A stretch of DNA of 64,000 nucleotides from BCD1 sp942492125 (lineage in GTDB: Bacteria > Bacteroidota > Bacteroidia > Chitinophagales > Saprospiraceae), in assembly GCA_942492125.1 (NCBI GenBank), contig CALODM010000022.1:1-64000 (forward strand). The letters are read 5' to 3'. The translations under genes and the position numbers were made by a program. The notes under the pieces were generated by a model, which was not told the DNA's origin, searched no databases, and saw only the letters and a program-made list of their open reading frames with translations. Each line of letters opens with the position of its first letter. The first letter of the stretch is position 1. This document shows positions 38,290 to 47,853 of this stretch, piece after piece.

Positions 38290-39855
38290 ATGCGAAGGTT
38301 ACTGTTACTCTCATTGCTGCTTTTGGCTTTAGCACCGATCCTTGCCCAGGAAGGTGGAGAATTTCTCCAAACTTTTGACAAGGAGGTTCCCCAAAAAGCC
38401 AACAAAGAATTTCAGTTTCTTGCTTTCTTTTTCACTAAAGGAGTAGCCAACAATATATTCCCTGAAAATGACCTGCTGAAAGGTCAGATCGTCGGACGAT
38501 TGTTCGGAGCCAATACCACCTCCACTTCTGATAGTTTGCGACCGCGCTATGTGGAACAACGAATCCTGCCTTTTTTCATTTATACCCCTAAGCTCTTTAA
38601 CGGCAAAGCCGTATTCCGGGGTTCGCTGGAAATCGACTGGACCTGGGGAGATGTTTCCTACGGTACAGGAGGAAATAGTGGATCCGCTTTTTCTGCCGAC
38701 CAGGTAAATATCCAGACCCAAAACATTGAAGTTGAATTTATCCCAAAAGCCGGATGGGCTGTAAACCTGGGATTGATGCGGCTTTTTGATACTCCACATG
38801 ATCCGTATCGCACTTATTTTGACAAAATGCTCATCACCGGTTATCGCTTGTCTTATTGGGGCTCCGATGCGGTTGGTGTAACCGTCAGGCGGGATGCAGA
38901 TTTCTATAAATGGAAAGCCGGTTTTTACCAGTTGTATGAAAACAACACCAATGAGGATGACGATGTGGTCCTGGCAGAATTTCTTTACCAGCATCAATTG
39001 GGATTGCGCTGGAATCTTGGCGGATCGGCCTATTACATCAGAGATCACGCTAATGGCGAGGGAGGGCCCTCCGTGCTTGGGCAGGGACTTAATGCGTCCC
39101 TCAACGGTTATAATGGCACCTACCGCTTCCCACTGTCCAACACCAATTATCACGCGGATGTGCTGTGGTTGGGCAGTTTCTTTAGTTTTAATGAAGACTA
39201 TATGATGCACCGTTTTTTTTCCAGCGGTTTTGCCAAAGCTAATTTAGGTTCTGTTCAACTGGACAAAGGCAATGGTTATGAAAAAGGAATTTCCATTTCC
39301 GGCCTGGCCACGAACCTCCGGTTCGGCTATCGGCATGGACAAACCATTGATGATATTGCATGGTTTGATGCCATTTACACTACCGGCGACAAAAACGGTA
39401 TTACGGACGAAAAATATTCCGGCGTTTTGACAGGGAATACCTGGGGAACCCCAGGAGCTATTTTTATCGGTCATGGAGGTTATCTGATCTTCCCGCACGG
39501 CAACGTGATCAACAGGTATTGGGCCCTGGTACCTGATCTGTCGAATATGGGATTGGGGGTATTTGGCGGAACTGTCAATTACAGCAAAAGCATTATTCCG
39601 CATAAATTGAGTGCCAAAGCTGGCGGTGCCTGGGCCATGAGCGTGGCTTATCCCAATGGCGGCGGCAGATCTATCGGTATGGAGGCCAACGCAAGGCTCG
39701 TTTATAACCTCGGGCCTTTTATGAGCCTGGAGTGGCATTCTGCTTATGCCTGGCTGGGCGACTTTTACGACAGCTCCCTGGTCAATGGCGGCAATAGCGA
39801 AAGACCTGCCAACCCATGGACAAGCTTTATTGGGTTTAAATGGCTGATGTTTTAA
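38290..39855 (+). CDS. outer-membrane beta-barrel protein (porin-like)
   Basis: 521 residues with a signal peptide (LLLLSLLLLALAPILAQ). The sequence alternates polar and aromatic residues throughout (RYVEQRILPFFIYTPKLF, FRGSLEIDWTWGDVSYG, GYRLSYWGSDAVGVTVRRDA, FYKWKAGFYQLYENN). The last residues are FIGFKWLMF, ending in Phe as outer-membrane barrel proteins do. It resembles channel-type barrels such as the alginate-export or DUF1302 groups in general shape only. Placed among lipase, ligase and hydrolase genes, it may carry substrate or product across the outer membrane (inference). It has its own transcription start or read-through, since a terminator precedes it. Confidence 0.75.
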   Translation: MRRLLLLSLLLLALAPILAQEGGEFLQTFDKEVPQKANKEFQFLAFFFTKGVANNIFPENDLLKGQIVGRLFGANTTSTSDSLRPRYVEQRILPFFIYTPKLFNGKAVFRGSLEIDWTWGDVSYGTGGNSGSAFSADQVNIQTQNIEVEFIPKAGWAVNLGLMRLFDTPHDPYRTYFDKMLITGYRLSYWGSDAVGVTVRRDADFYKWKAGFYQLYENNTNEDDDVVLAEFLYQHQLGLRWNLGGSAYYIRDHANGEGGPSVLGQGLNASLNGYNGTYRFPLSNTNYHADVLWLGSFFSFNEDYMMHRFFSSGFAKANLGSVQLDKGNGYEKGISISGLATNLRFGYRHGQTIDDIAWFDAIYTTGDKNGITDEKYSGVLTGNTWGTPGAIFIGHGGYLIFPHGNVINRYWALVPDLSNMGLGVFGGTVNYSKSIIPHKLSAKAGGAWAMSVAYPNGGGRSIGMEANARLVYNLGPFMSLEWHSAYAWLGDFYDSSLVNGGNSERPANPWTSFIGFKWLMF

Positions 39856-40030
39856 GTTTTGTGGAAGCATGGGATATTTTGGAAGCATGGAAAAAAGGGG
39901 TATCGTTTTCTTAGAATTCACTGCTAATTCCGCTGCCTGATCCGAGTAAAAAATCAAACAGATCATGTATTATCCTAAGTCCCATTTAGAAAAGTTCAAA
40001 TCAAGGTTCATCGTTTACAACAACAATGAC

Positions 40031-40975
40031 ATGCAAAAAATAATCTTTATTCTTTTAATCGGGCTGTTTTCCTCCTGTGGTTTTCAAAAATCCATTACTA
40101 CCATACAGTCCTTTGACGACATTAACTACCCATACGAAACCGTAAAAAAAGTAAAGCTTCAGAATGATATCGTTGTCGCTTATGCCGATGAGGGAAAAGG
40201 GGAACAAACCATTGTTTTCATCCACGGCCTGGGCAGTTATATGCCAGCCTGGCAAAAGAATATCAGCACTTTAAGAACCAGCTATCGTTGTATCGCAATT
40301 GATCTTCCCGGCTATGGCAAATCAAGCAAAGCCAAATACGACGGCAGCATACAGTTTTACGCCCGGATTTTGGGGGAATTTATCGATGCCCTGGATTTAA
40401 AAAACGTTGTGCTCGCCGGTCATTCCATGGGTGGGCAGATCAGTATTGCCACTGCCCTAGCCTACCCTGAGAAGATTGACAAACTCATCCTGGCAGCGCC
40501 GGCAGGATTTGAACAGTTTGACAAAGGACAAAAGCAGTGGTTCAGGGAAGTGTTTACCCCAGACCTTGTAAAGTTAACTTCAGTAGAAGCCATCAAGACC
40601 AATCTGGCTTTTAATTTTTACGATATGCCCGAAGATGCCACGTTCATGATCAAAGATCGCATTGAAATGCGTTCGGCCCAAGAAGACTTTGCCTGGTACT
40701 GTTATATCGTTCCGGAAAATGTAAAAGGTATGGTTAACGCCCCGGTTTTTGATTACCTGAAAGATATTAAACAACCGGTGCTGACGCTTTTCGGGAAAAA
40801 TGACAACCTTATCCCGAACCGCTACTTAAATGGCGGGACTACGGAAAAATATGCCAAAGAAGGGGCCGAACAAATTCCGAACTGCCAATTGATCATGGTC
40901 GATAAAGCAGGGCATTTTGTGCAATTTGAACAACCCGATGTTTTTAACCAGGCTGTTCTTGATTTTTTGAAATAG
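40031..40975 (+). CDS. alpha/beta hydrolase, lipoprotein form
   Basis: 314 residues from the ATG at 40,031, chosen because it begins a lipoprotein signal (MQKIIFILLIGLFSSCG, lipobox FSSC); an upstream ATG at 39,965 only adds hydrophilic residues. The fold shows VFIHGLGSYMPAWQ, the elbow GHSMGGQISIA, the acid in LFGKNDNLIPNRY and the catalytic His in KAGHFVQFEQP. It is a paralogue of the cytoplasmic hydrolase at 32,548, with nearly the same motif sequence but an envelope location. Having one copy inside and one outside suggests sequential attack on the same class of esters (inference). Confidence 0.87.
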   Translation: MQKIIFILLIGLFSSCGFQKSITTIQSFDDINYPYETVKKVKLQNDIVVAYADEGKGEQTIVFIHGLGSYMPAWQKNISTLRTSYRCIAIDLPGYGKSSKAKYDGSIQFYARILGEFIDALDLKNVVLAGHSMGGQISIATALAYPEKIDKLILAAPAGFEQFDKGQKQWFREVFTPDLVKLTSVEAIKTNLAFNFYDMPEDATFMIKDRIEMRSAQEDFAWYCYIVPENVKGMVNAPVFDYLKDIKQPVLTLFGKNDNLIPNRYLNGGTTEKYAKEGAEQIPNCQLIMVDKAGHFVQFEQPDVFNQAVLDFLK

Positions 40976-41147
40976 CCATAATTTTACGTACTTTAGGCTG
41001 TGTAGCCAACAGTTGGGTTTGCTTTGGAAGGTTTAGCCAATACTCCGCAAATGATGTCCGAAAAACATGGACTCAGAATCATTCTCCGAACTTCTATTGG
41101 CAAAATATCCCAATTCTTTGTTGTTGTAAACAGTGTATTCAATCGCC

Positions 41148-42548
41148 ATGAGAAGCAAACTGAAAAAATTTACGGAATTCGCCAACACCTTGCTACCTCA
41201 CGAGACTGCTTACCTTTTGGGTACCCAACAATTTGTGGATGAACAGAAACTGTCCATTCTTCATCTGGTAGATTTCAATTGTCGCAATATCGATCAGTTT
41301 ACGCCTTATGATGAGACCATTGACAAACGAAAATATTCCAACCTGAAAAACTGGATCACCATCCGCCTTCAGGCCATTGACGTGGATGCTTTTTTTGAGT
41401 GGATCATTGAAATGGAACGCAAGATCCAAACCGACTCCATTCAGTTGAAAGATGAAAAGCAATTACTAAAGACCATTCGCAATTACAGCCACCCCATCGC
41501 TTATTTCGCCAAATTTTACGAACTGGTACGCTCTTATGACAACTTTCTTTTGATAAGACTCCGTTATCAGGATTACATTGTCACGGAGCATTTCCTGGAG
41601 CAGTACAAAACTCCTTACCTAAGGGCTTTGGAGTTGAATGAGAAAATGCACCAGGCCACCCAGGATATTGTGCAGCAATATTCCGGAAAAATAAAAGAGT
41701 CGAAACAATGGGAAGCTTGGCTCAATGAAGTTTTTAAAGATAAATCCATTGACGGACTTAACCGTTATATGGCTTTGATCAGGCTTAGTTTCATCGCTTT
41801 CAACTACAATAAATTTGACTTGCTTCTCGAAAAATTCGATGAAGTTGATGCGGAATTTGCCAATGGATTTTTCTATTCCAAACGCATCTTACTCAATTAC
41901 TACAACAATCGACTTTTACTTCATTCCCGATTCAAAGAATACGATAAAGCCATCTATTACGGTTACCTGTCCATTCGCAAGAAAAATCATGACTTCATTT
42001 TTTACGTCAACAACCTCTGTGCTGTTTTACTCAGACAGCACCGTCATGAAGAAGCTCTGCAATTGATGCGTTCAGCGGCTCCTGAAATGAAAACCATCAA
42101 AAATTTTCACAACAAGATCGGGTTTGTGGCTTTTTACATTAAAACACTGAACAGCAATGGTTTACATAAAAATGCCGAAAACTACGCCGAATCCTTTTTA
42201 AAAGCCTTTGAAAAGGAAGTATTGCGGTTCCGCTGGCATTTGTTTTTCACCGTTTACCTGGAAACCATATTACTCCGGGAACACTATATGAAACTATTAC
42301 AGGTGTCGAGGAAATATAAAATTCCGGAAAAAGACAAATTATATCAGGCAAGAGCCAACTACTCCCCTATAATTCCCTGGCTGATCAGCATGGCTAAATT
42401 CAAATCCGAATTGATTTCAAAAAAAGAACTGGTCGATGCTTTGAAGTCTTCTATGGACAGCCTCACCCCGTCACAAAAGAACAACCCTTCCTTAAAATTG
42501 CTGAAAGAAGATTTTAAACAATTTTATCCGGAAATTGAGGAATTGTGA
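41148..42548 (+). CDS. helical-repeat protein of unknown function
   Basis: 466 residues from the ATG at 41,148 (MRSKLKKFTEFANTLL); an ATG five codons upstream is also possible. It has no signal peptide, is predicted almost wholly helical by residue pattern, and contains TPR-like helix pairs in the middle (YDKAIYYGYLSIRKKN, NNLCAVLLRQHRHEEALQLM, NSNGLHKNAENYAESFLKAF). The family is unknown to me but similar long helical proteins occur in Saprospiraceae. It is a single gene; a small GGCT-GTGT-AGCC hairpin lies upstream near 40,998. Confidence 0.68.
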   Translation: MRSKLKKFTEFANTLLPHETAYLLGTQQFVDEQKLSILHLVDFNCRNIDQFTPYDETIDKRKYSNLKNWITIRLQAIDVDAFFEWIIEMERKIQTDSIQLKDEKQLLKTIRNYSHPIAYFAKFYELVRSYDNFLLIRLRYQDYIVTEHFLEQYKTPYLRALELNEKMHQATQDIVQQYSGKIKESKQWEAWLNEVFKDKSIDGLNRYMALIRLSFIAFNYNKFDLLLEKFDEVDAEFANGFFYSKRILLNYYNNRLLLHSRFKEYDKAIYYGYLSIRKKNHDFIFYVNNLCAVLLRQHRHEEALQLMRSAAPEMKTIKNFHNKIGFVAFYIKTLNSNGLHKNAENYAESFLKAFEKEVLRFRWHLFFTVYLETILLREHYMKLLQVSRKYKIPEKDKLYQARANYSPIIPWLISMAKFKSELISKKELVDALKSSMDSLTPSQKNNPSLKLLKEDFKQFYPEIEEL

Positions 42549-42674
42549 GTTCTTTCCGGGAATGGGAAACTGAAGCCCGAAAAAAACAGAAAAAAGTCTT
42601 ATTGTTGATTGGATACACCACCTGTTTAAGGGCTTGCATCGTTCGCTTCTTTATGAGGTTTGATTTCCCCTTTC

Positions 42675-43163
42675 TTAAAAAAGGCTTCCCTGACGTGCAA
42701 AACTCATAGGGTTTTCGAGTTCCAAAAGCCGGCGTTTCATATCGAGGCCGTAAAAATAGCCCTGTAGGTCGCCGCTTTTTCCAATGACGCGGTGGCAAGG
42801 TACGATAATGGCGATAGGATTGTTGCGGTTTGCCAATCCGACAGCCCGAACCGCTTTAGGGTTTTTGAGTGCCTCGGCAATAGCAGAATAGCTGGTTGTA
42901 TGTCCGTAGGGTATTTTTAACAACTCCTTCCAGACGGAAATATTGAAATCTGTATGTCCGCCCCAATCCAGCTTGACGCTGAACACTTCCAATTGCTTTT
43001 TAAAATACAAATCCAATTGTGTTACACATTCCCGTAACTCGTTGGGAATGGGGCCGGCAGGACATGGTTTTTTATCCGAAAGCCGGACGGATTGGATGCC
43101 GAGTTCACTCCCCTTGATTTCAAAACATCCAAATGATGAGAAATAATAGGTCTTTGCGAGCAT
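42675..43163 (-). CDS. ogt: methylated-DNA--protein-cysteine methyltransferase
   Basis: 162 residues. The acceptor motif is IIVPCHRVIGKSG, with C123 receiving the alkyl group, preceded by IPYGHTTSYSAIAEAL and AVRAVGLANRNNPIA, all typical. It removes O6-alkyl groups from guanine in a one-time reaction. The N-terminal domain is short, as in Ogt-type proteins without an AdaA part. The start codon (43,161-43,163) is directly preceded, 7 bp away, by the 105-bp tandem repeat at 43,170-43,274, so no normal leader is present. Confidence 0.92.
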   Translation of the reverse strand: MLAKTYYFSSFGCFEIKGSELGIQSVRLSDKKPCPAGPIPNELRECVTQLDLYFKKQLEVFSVKLDWGGHTDFNISVWKELLKIPYGHTTSYSAIAEALKNPKAVRAVGLANRNNPIAIIVPCHRVIGKSGDLQGYFYGLDMKRRLLELENPMSFARQGSLF

Positions 43164-43169
43164 GTGCTG

Positions 43170-43274
43170 GTTACGGGTTACGGGTTACGGGTTACGGGTT
43201 ACGGATTACGGGTTACGGGTTACGGGTTACGGGTTACGGGTTACGGGTTACGGGTTACGGGTTACGGGTTACGG
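43170..43274. repeat. 7-bp tandem repeat (GTTACGG), about 15 units
   Basis: About fifteen head-to-tail copies of GTTACGG fill 105 bp; one unit carries an A for G change (GGATTACGG, near 43,205). The array lies in the 5' leader of ogt and ends 7 bp before its start codon. Reading frames that cross it have no coding value. Confidence 0.95.
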
Positions 43275-43417
43275 TACTGTGTGCCGCGGATGTTGCTTTG
43301 CTACATTGATGATTGCTGTTTTTTCAAAGATACGGTTTTGTTTTCATTAACGCCATGGCCGATATAAATACTATTTGCCTGAAAGCAGTATTTGCTGATA
43401 TCCAGACAAGCCGCTTA

Positions 43418-44215
43418 TCAGGTCCAATGTTCAGCCAGCAGCACGCCCAGACGTTCCTCGCTGATCTTCCGTTCGAGTTTGCCGCCAAAGGCGAAGGAGA
43501 TACTGCCCGTTTCTTCTGAGACGATGAAGACAGCGACTCCTGCTCTTTCCGTGATACCGACAGCTGCCCGGTGGCGCAATCCTACACTTTTTGGTAAACG
43601 GGCGCTTTCAGATACCGGAAGGACGCAGCTGGCCATTTCAATTTTATTGTTATTGATAATAACCGCTCCGTCGTGGAGCGGGCTTTCCTTATTGAAAATA
43701 CTTTCAATGAGGGGTTCCGAAATAATGGCATCCAATGGAGCTCCGGCAGTGATGATCCCTTCCAGAAACAAATTTTTACGCAATACGATGAGGGCACCGG
43801 TTTTCTCTCTGCTCAACCGTTTGATGGAGGCTTTCAGGATGTTGACCAAAGTCATATCCTGATCGGCATTCTGGAAGCTTCGATTGATAAACCTGTCGAC
43901 GAATTTTGACCGGCCACGCAGTGTACTGTCCCCCAGGAAAAGTAAAAACCGCCGTACCTCCGGCTGAAAAATGATGATGATCACGATAACCCCCACATTC
44001 ATGATCGTCCCCAGTATTGCCGAAAGCATGTCCATTTTAAGCTCCCGTACCAGCCAACCGATCACATAAAGCAACAGCAAACCAATAAAAATATTAAATG
44101 CAATATTACCACGCAGCAGCTTGTACAACTGGTACAGCAGGTAGCCTACTATCAGGATATCGAGAATATCCCAGATGCGGATTGGTAAAAAGCCTATTTC
44201 AAAAAGAAATACCAT
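43418..44215 (-). CDS. cdaA: diadenylate cyclase, membrane-bound (c-di-AMP synthase)
   Basis: 265 residues. Three hydrophobic segments occupy roughly residues 8-85 (ILDILIVGYLLYQLYKLL, IFIGLLLLYVIGWLV, VGVIVIIIIFQPEVRRFL). The DisA_N catalytic domain follows with SPLHDGAVII (DGA at 182-184) and GLRHRAAVG (RHR at 214-216), the two signature motifs of diadenylate cyclases. It makes c-di-AMP from two ATP at the inner face of the membrane; c-di-AMP controls potassium and cell-wall balance. No cdaR-like gene is adjacent. It lies 102 bp downstream of the prolyl oligopeptidase on the same strand. Confidence 0.93.
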   Translation of the reverse strand: MVFLFEIGFLPIRIWDILDILIVGYLLYQLYKLLRGNIAFNIFIGLLLLYVIGWLVRELKMDMLSAILGTIMNVGVIVIIIIFQPEVRRFLLFLGDSTLRGRSKFVDRFINRSFQNADQDMTLVNILKASIKRLSREKTGALIVLRKNLFLEGIITAGAPLDAIISEPLIESIFNKESPLHDGAVIINNNKIEMASCVLPVSESARLPKSVGLRHRAAVGITERAGVAVFIVSEETGSISFAFGGKLERKISEERLGVLLAEHWT

Positions 44216-44317
44216 AGATGGTTGTTAGGGCGTAAAAATAGATAAATTGAGGGATTTAAGGTTCCGAATTCATGAATTGTTGTTTTCACCCAAATATTAC
44301 TAACCGTTAAAGGCCGA

Positions 44318-46486
44318 TCAATACGCCTTTATCTTCATATTATAAAACATAAAGGAAAGTATATCCGCCGCTTCATTGATCTTTTTGGCCGTTGGTTTTC
44401 CTGCGCCATGACCACTTCCGCCATCAATGCGTATCAATATGGGAGCATCTCCCTTTTGGGCATTTTGCATAGCAGCTGCAAACTTCATCGAATGTGCCGG
44501 TGCCACCCGGTCGTCATGATCTGCTGTAGTGATATATGTGGCGGGATAGGCCACTGTGTCAACATTATGCAGGGGAGAATAGGAATACAAATAGTCAAAC
44601 ATTTCCTCGTCTGAAGCAGAACCGTATTCGGCGGCCCATGCCCAGCCGATGGAAAATTTTTCATAACGCAGCATATCGAGCACCCCGACTGCCGGGATGG
44701 CTACTTTATAGAGGTCAGGCCGCTGTGTCAAACAGGCACCAACCAGCAACCCACCATTGGAACGGCCATAAATAGCCAGCTTTTCCGAAGAGGTATACTT
44801 TTGATTGATCAGGTACTCTGCGGCGGTTTGAAAATCATCAAACACCGTTTGTTTTCGTTTCAACATACCGGCTTTATGCCAGCTTTCGCCAAATTCAGAT
44901 CCCCCGCGCAGGCTGGCCACTGCACAAACTCCACCGTTTTCCAATACTACCGAAAAGAGGTTTAACCTGGTGACATTATGCATAGGTAAAACCGGAATAT
45001 TAAATCCACCGTAACCATATAACAAAGCCGGAGCATCTCCGGTATTCTTGAATCCCTTTTTGTGGACAATAAAGATAGGAATCTTTACCCTGTCGTAACT
45101 TTGGTACCATTCCTGTTTGATCACATAATCCTCAGCGTCAAAGGCAGTTTCTGGCGCTTTGTACAAATCTGTTTTGAACTCCTGCATATCCAGGCGGTAG
45201 ATGGTGGCGGGTTGTACCAATGTGGAAAAACCATAAAAAACTTCCTGGTTATCCGCTCCTTTTGAGATCCCTGTCAGGGTTCCTATCCCGTTGAGATCGA
45301 CGGTTTTCAACAAAGATCCTTTGGTATCAAAAATTTTCAGTTGAGAGGAAGCGTTATGCAAATAATCCACCACGATCTTATCCCCGAATAAATGAACATC
45401 CCTGATCACATCATCTGATGCGGAAATGATCTCTTCCCAATAACCTGGTTCCGGATGGACGGTACTCACCAGAATGAGTCGCCAGTTCGGAGCCCCGTTA
45501 TTGGTTTTCACCAAAAGCTTTTCTCCCAGATTTCCAATAACTTCAAAATCGTCATTAAAATTTTCGACAATCGGCTCAAAATATGGTTGTCCGGTACTCA
45601 GGTTTTGAAAATACAGGGCATTGCCATTGGTCGATTCTGAAACAGACAAATACAAAAATCGCTCATCCGGTGTTGTTCCTGCATAAACATTACGTTTCGG
45701 GTTGGTATGATCGGCAAACGCCAGTTCATCTTCTTCCTGGGAGGTACCTACTTTGTGGTAATACAATTGGTGAAATTCATTGACGGCCATCAGGTCTTCA
45801 GCATTGTCATGAACTGGATATCTGCTGTAATAGAAACCGTCATTAAACCATGCTATACCGGAAAACTTAACCCATTTAACCGTGTCTTTGAGTATCTTTT
45901 TGGTGCGCATATTCATGATCCTGATCTCACGCCAGTCCGAACCACTTTCGGTCACCTGGAAAGCCAACAAGGAACCATCCCCGGAAAAACTGTAACTACC
46001 CAATGCTACGGTACCGTCTGTTGAAAAAGTATTGGGGTCCAATACCAATTCAGGTTCATCAAATATATCCTTCATCCGGTAAAGAACCTCCTGATTTTGC
46101 AGTCCGTCATTTCTGAAAGTGTAATAATAGCCTCCATGGTATTCAGGAACTGAAATTCTTTCATAATTCCAAAGTTCTGTCAATCGTTCCATTATCGTGT
46201 CCCTGAAATGCATTTTCTTCATATAGACTGAATTGAGAGCTCTTTGTTCTTTGATCCAATGATCACGGGACGGAGAATCATATTCCAGCCAACGGTAGGG
46301 ATCCGGAACATTTAAACCAAAAAACTGATCAACAATACCCGTATCTTTGTAACTATCCGGATATTGAATATCGATGGGTTTAAAATAAGTTGCGGGATCG
46401 GTTTCGGCGGTTTTTCCAATATTTTCGCACGAAGAAACAAAAAAAGGAATCATAAAAAGGAAGGGAATGAAATACCGAATACTCAT
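44318..46486 (-). CDS. prolyl oligopeptidase (S9A), lipoprotein
   Basis: 722 residues. A lipobox (FFVSSCENIG, Cys20) marks it as a lipoprotein of the envelope. The N-terminal propeller follows (FGLNVPDPYRWLEYDS, IRIMNMRTKKILKDTVK). The hydrolase domain carries the nucleophile elbow YGRSNGGLLVG, the aspartate in TADHDDRVAP and the histidine in GGSGHGAGKPTAKK, giving a complete triad. It cleaves short peptides after proline, probably outside the cytoplasmic membrane, in peptide breakdown. It is in the same orientation as cdaA, 102 bp away, but a common role is not evident. Confidence 0.92.
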   Translation of the reverse strand: MSIRYFIPFLFMIPFFVSSCENIGKTAETDPATYFKPIDIQYPDSYKDTGIVDQFFGLNVPDPYRWLEYDSPSRDHWIKEQRALNSVYMKKMHFRDTIMERLTELWNYERISVPEYHGGYYYTFRNDGLQNQEVLYRMKDIFDEPELVLDPNTFSTDGTVALGSYSFSGDGSLLAFQVTESGSDWREIRIMNMRTKKILKDTVKWVKFSGIAWFNDGFYYSRYPVHDNAEDLMAVNEFHQLYYHKVGTSQEEDELAFADHTNPKRNVYAGTTPDERFLYLSVSESTNGNALYFQNLSTGQPYFEPIVENFNDDFEVIGNLGEKLLVKTNNGAPNWRLILVSTVHPEPGYWEEIISASDDVIRDVHLFGDKIVVDYLHNASSQLKIFDTKGSLLKTVDLNGIGTLTGISKGADNQEVFYGFSTLVQPATIYRLDMQEFKTDLYKAPETAFDAEDYVIKQEWYQSYDRVKIPIFIVHKKGFKNTGDAPALLYGYGGFNIPVLPMHNVTRLNLFSVVLENGGVCAVASLRGGSEFGESWHKAGMLKRKQTVFDDFQTAAEYLINQKYTSSEKLAIYGRSNGGLLVGACLTQRPDLYKVAIPAVGVLDMLRYEKFSIGWAWAAEYGSASDEEMFDYLYSYSPLHNVDTVAYPATYITTADHDDRVAPAHSMKFAAAMQNAQKGDAPILIRIDGGSGHGAGKPTAKKINEAADILSFMFYNMKIKAY

Positions 46487-46570
46487 TTATGGTTATTTTT
46501 GTGAATAAAGTATTCCGCCTTCAGGTATTTTATAGCTAAAAATAAAGCGGAACAACATCAAATATATAAA

Positions 46571-47779
46571 ATGCAATATATGAAATTTTCACGTCAACTT
46601 CTATTAACCTCCCTGCTATGTATGATTTTCATTTCCCTTTTCGGGCAGGAATTGCGTGAAAATGAACAAGGGGAAAAAATTATCGTCTGGCCGGATGGAA
46701 CCTGGCAATATTTTTCAGATTTTGGTAACGATGATCCCTCCACTTATCATGGAAAAAATCAGGACAACGGCCAAAAGTCCTTTCCTATTTACGATGGCTC
46801 CATCGAACCCCTGGAAGGTTACGTTTCCATTACAGAAAATGATATTTTAAAAATTGCCGTCCGTAAATCTCAACTGGCCGAAGAAGCTGCCAATATTGCC
46901 GCAGAACGATCCAGGCAGGCGACCACCGTCAGACAAAACATCGAAAAAGAGCTGGCCAATGCCATGGCTGCACCTCATTCAGATCAGGAGCAAATAAGGC
47001 GCATCAGAATTCGACTGGAGGCTGCCAGAGCAACGGAGGAATCCACTTTACTGGAGGCCGAAGAAGCTAAAACCGGAGCAACAAGAGCCAAAGAACTCAC
47101 AGCAAAAGGCATCTATGTACGGGAATACCTGGAAAGGCAGGATGCCCAAAAAAGACAATCGGAGTTATCCCGGGAACAACGTCAGATCTCGGGGCAAAAC
47201 TACCAAAGCCTCCTGCCGCTGACAGAAAATTACCTGGGAGCCCCCAGCAAGGACGACCTGATCATGAACCCACCACCGGCTCCCTGTTCCATTGTATTTG
47301 AAGGCATGGATGAGCGAACCAGCAGGCCCCGGAAAGATGTTCAGCAGGAAGTTTTATTCACCTATACGGATGAACGCTTACGACCATTCCTTAAAGATAA
47401 GGAATACCTGCGTTGCGAAGGATATCTCACTTCTATCGGCGGTGGATTCCGGTATTTAACCCTTGTTTTTTCCTTTGCTTATCCCAATGCCAGGGAAGCT
47501 TACGGGTTCATTGAAAAAGGCAGTGTTCTGACCATTAAAATGTTGAACGGCACCTTTGTCAATCTCTTTTCGGGCAAAATGGACAGGGGGCGGTACGACA
47601 CCAAAACAAAGCTCCTCACTTACAGGGTCCACTACCCTATCGACCGGGGACAATTGAGTTTGCTGGAAAAAGAGGAAGTCGATGCCTTCAGGGTTTTCTG
47701 GAGCAGTGGCTATGAAGAATACGAAGTGTTTCAACTCGACTTTTTCCAAAATCAACTGAGTTGCCTGGAACAGGATTAA
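46571..47779 (+). CDS. secreted coiled-coil protein of unknown function
   Basis: 402 residues. A signal peptide begins at the fourth residue (MKFSRQLLLTSLLCMIFISLFGQ); the Met at residue 4 is therefore the likelier start. A short domain with IIVWPDGTWQYFSDF follows, a phrase seen in several Bacteroidota exported proteins. Residues about 95-215 form a charged coiled coil rich in Ala, Glu and Arg (SQLAEEAANIAAERSRQATT, RIRLEAARATEESTLLEAEE). The C-terminal domain is strand-rich (YLTSIGGGFRYLTLVFSF, VLTIKMLNGTFVNLFSG). The function is unknown; an envelope structural role is possible. Confidence 0.7.
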   Translation: MQYMKFSRQLLLTSLLCMIFISLFGQELRENEQGEKIIVWPDGTWQYFSDFGNDDPSTYHGKNQDNGQKSFPIYDGSIEPLEGYVSITENDILKIAVRKSQLAEEAANIAAERSRQATTVRQNIEKELANAMAAPHSDQEQIRRIRIRLEAARATEESTLLEAEEAKTGATRAKELTAKGIYVREYLERQDAQKRQSELSREQRQISGQNYQSLLPLTENYLGAPSKDDLIMNPPPAPCSIVFEGMDERTSRPRKDVQQEVLFTYTDERLRPFLKDKEYLRCEGYLTSIGGGFRYLTLVFSFAYPNAREAYGFIEKGSVLTIKMLNGTFVNLFSGKMDRGRYDTKTKLLTYRVHYPIDRGQLSLLEKEEVDAFRVFWSSGYEEYEVFQLDFFQNQLSCLEQD

Positions 47780-47853
47780 ATTTGTTAACACGATTAATAA
47801 TCAATTCCCGTCTGGCGGCAGGGAAGTTCTTAGAATTAATAATTTTTAAACAG

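Noticed and set aside
43170..43274. Telomere-like end or chromosome boundary
   Set aside because: Ordinary genes continue on both sides; a simple bacterial tandem repeat is sufficient.
43162..43367. Open frames over the GTTACGG array
   Set aside because: They translate a 7-bp tandem repeat (LRVTGYG-type peptides in every frame) and have no promoter or homologue.
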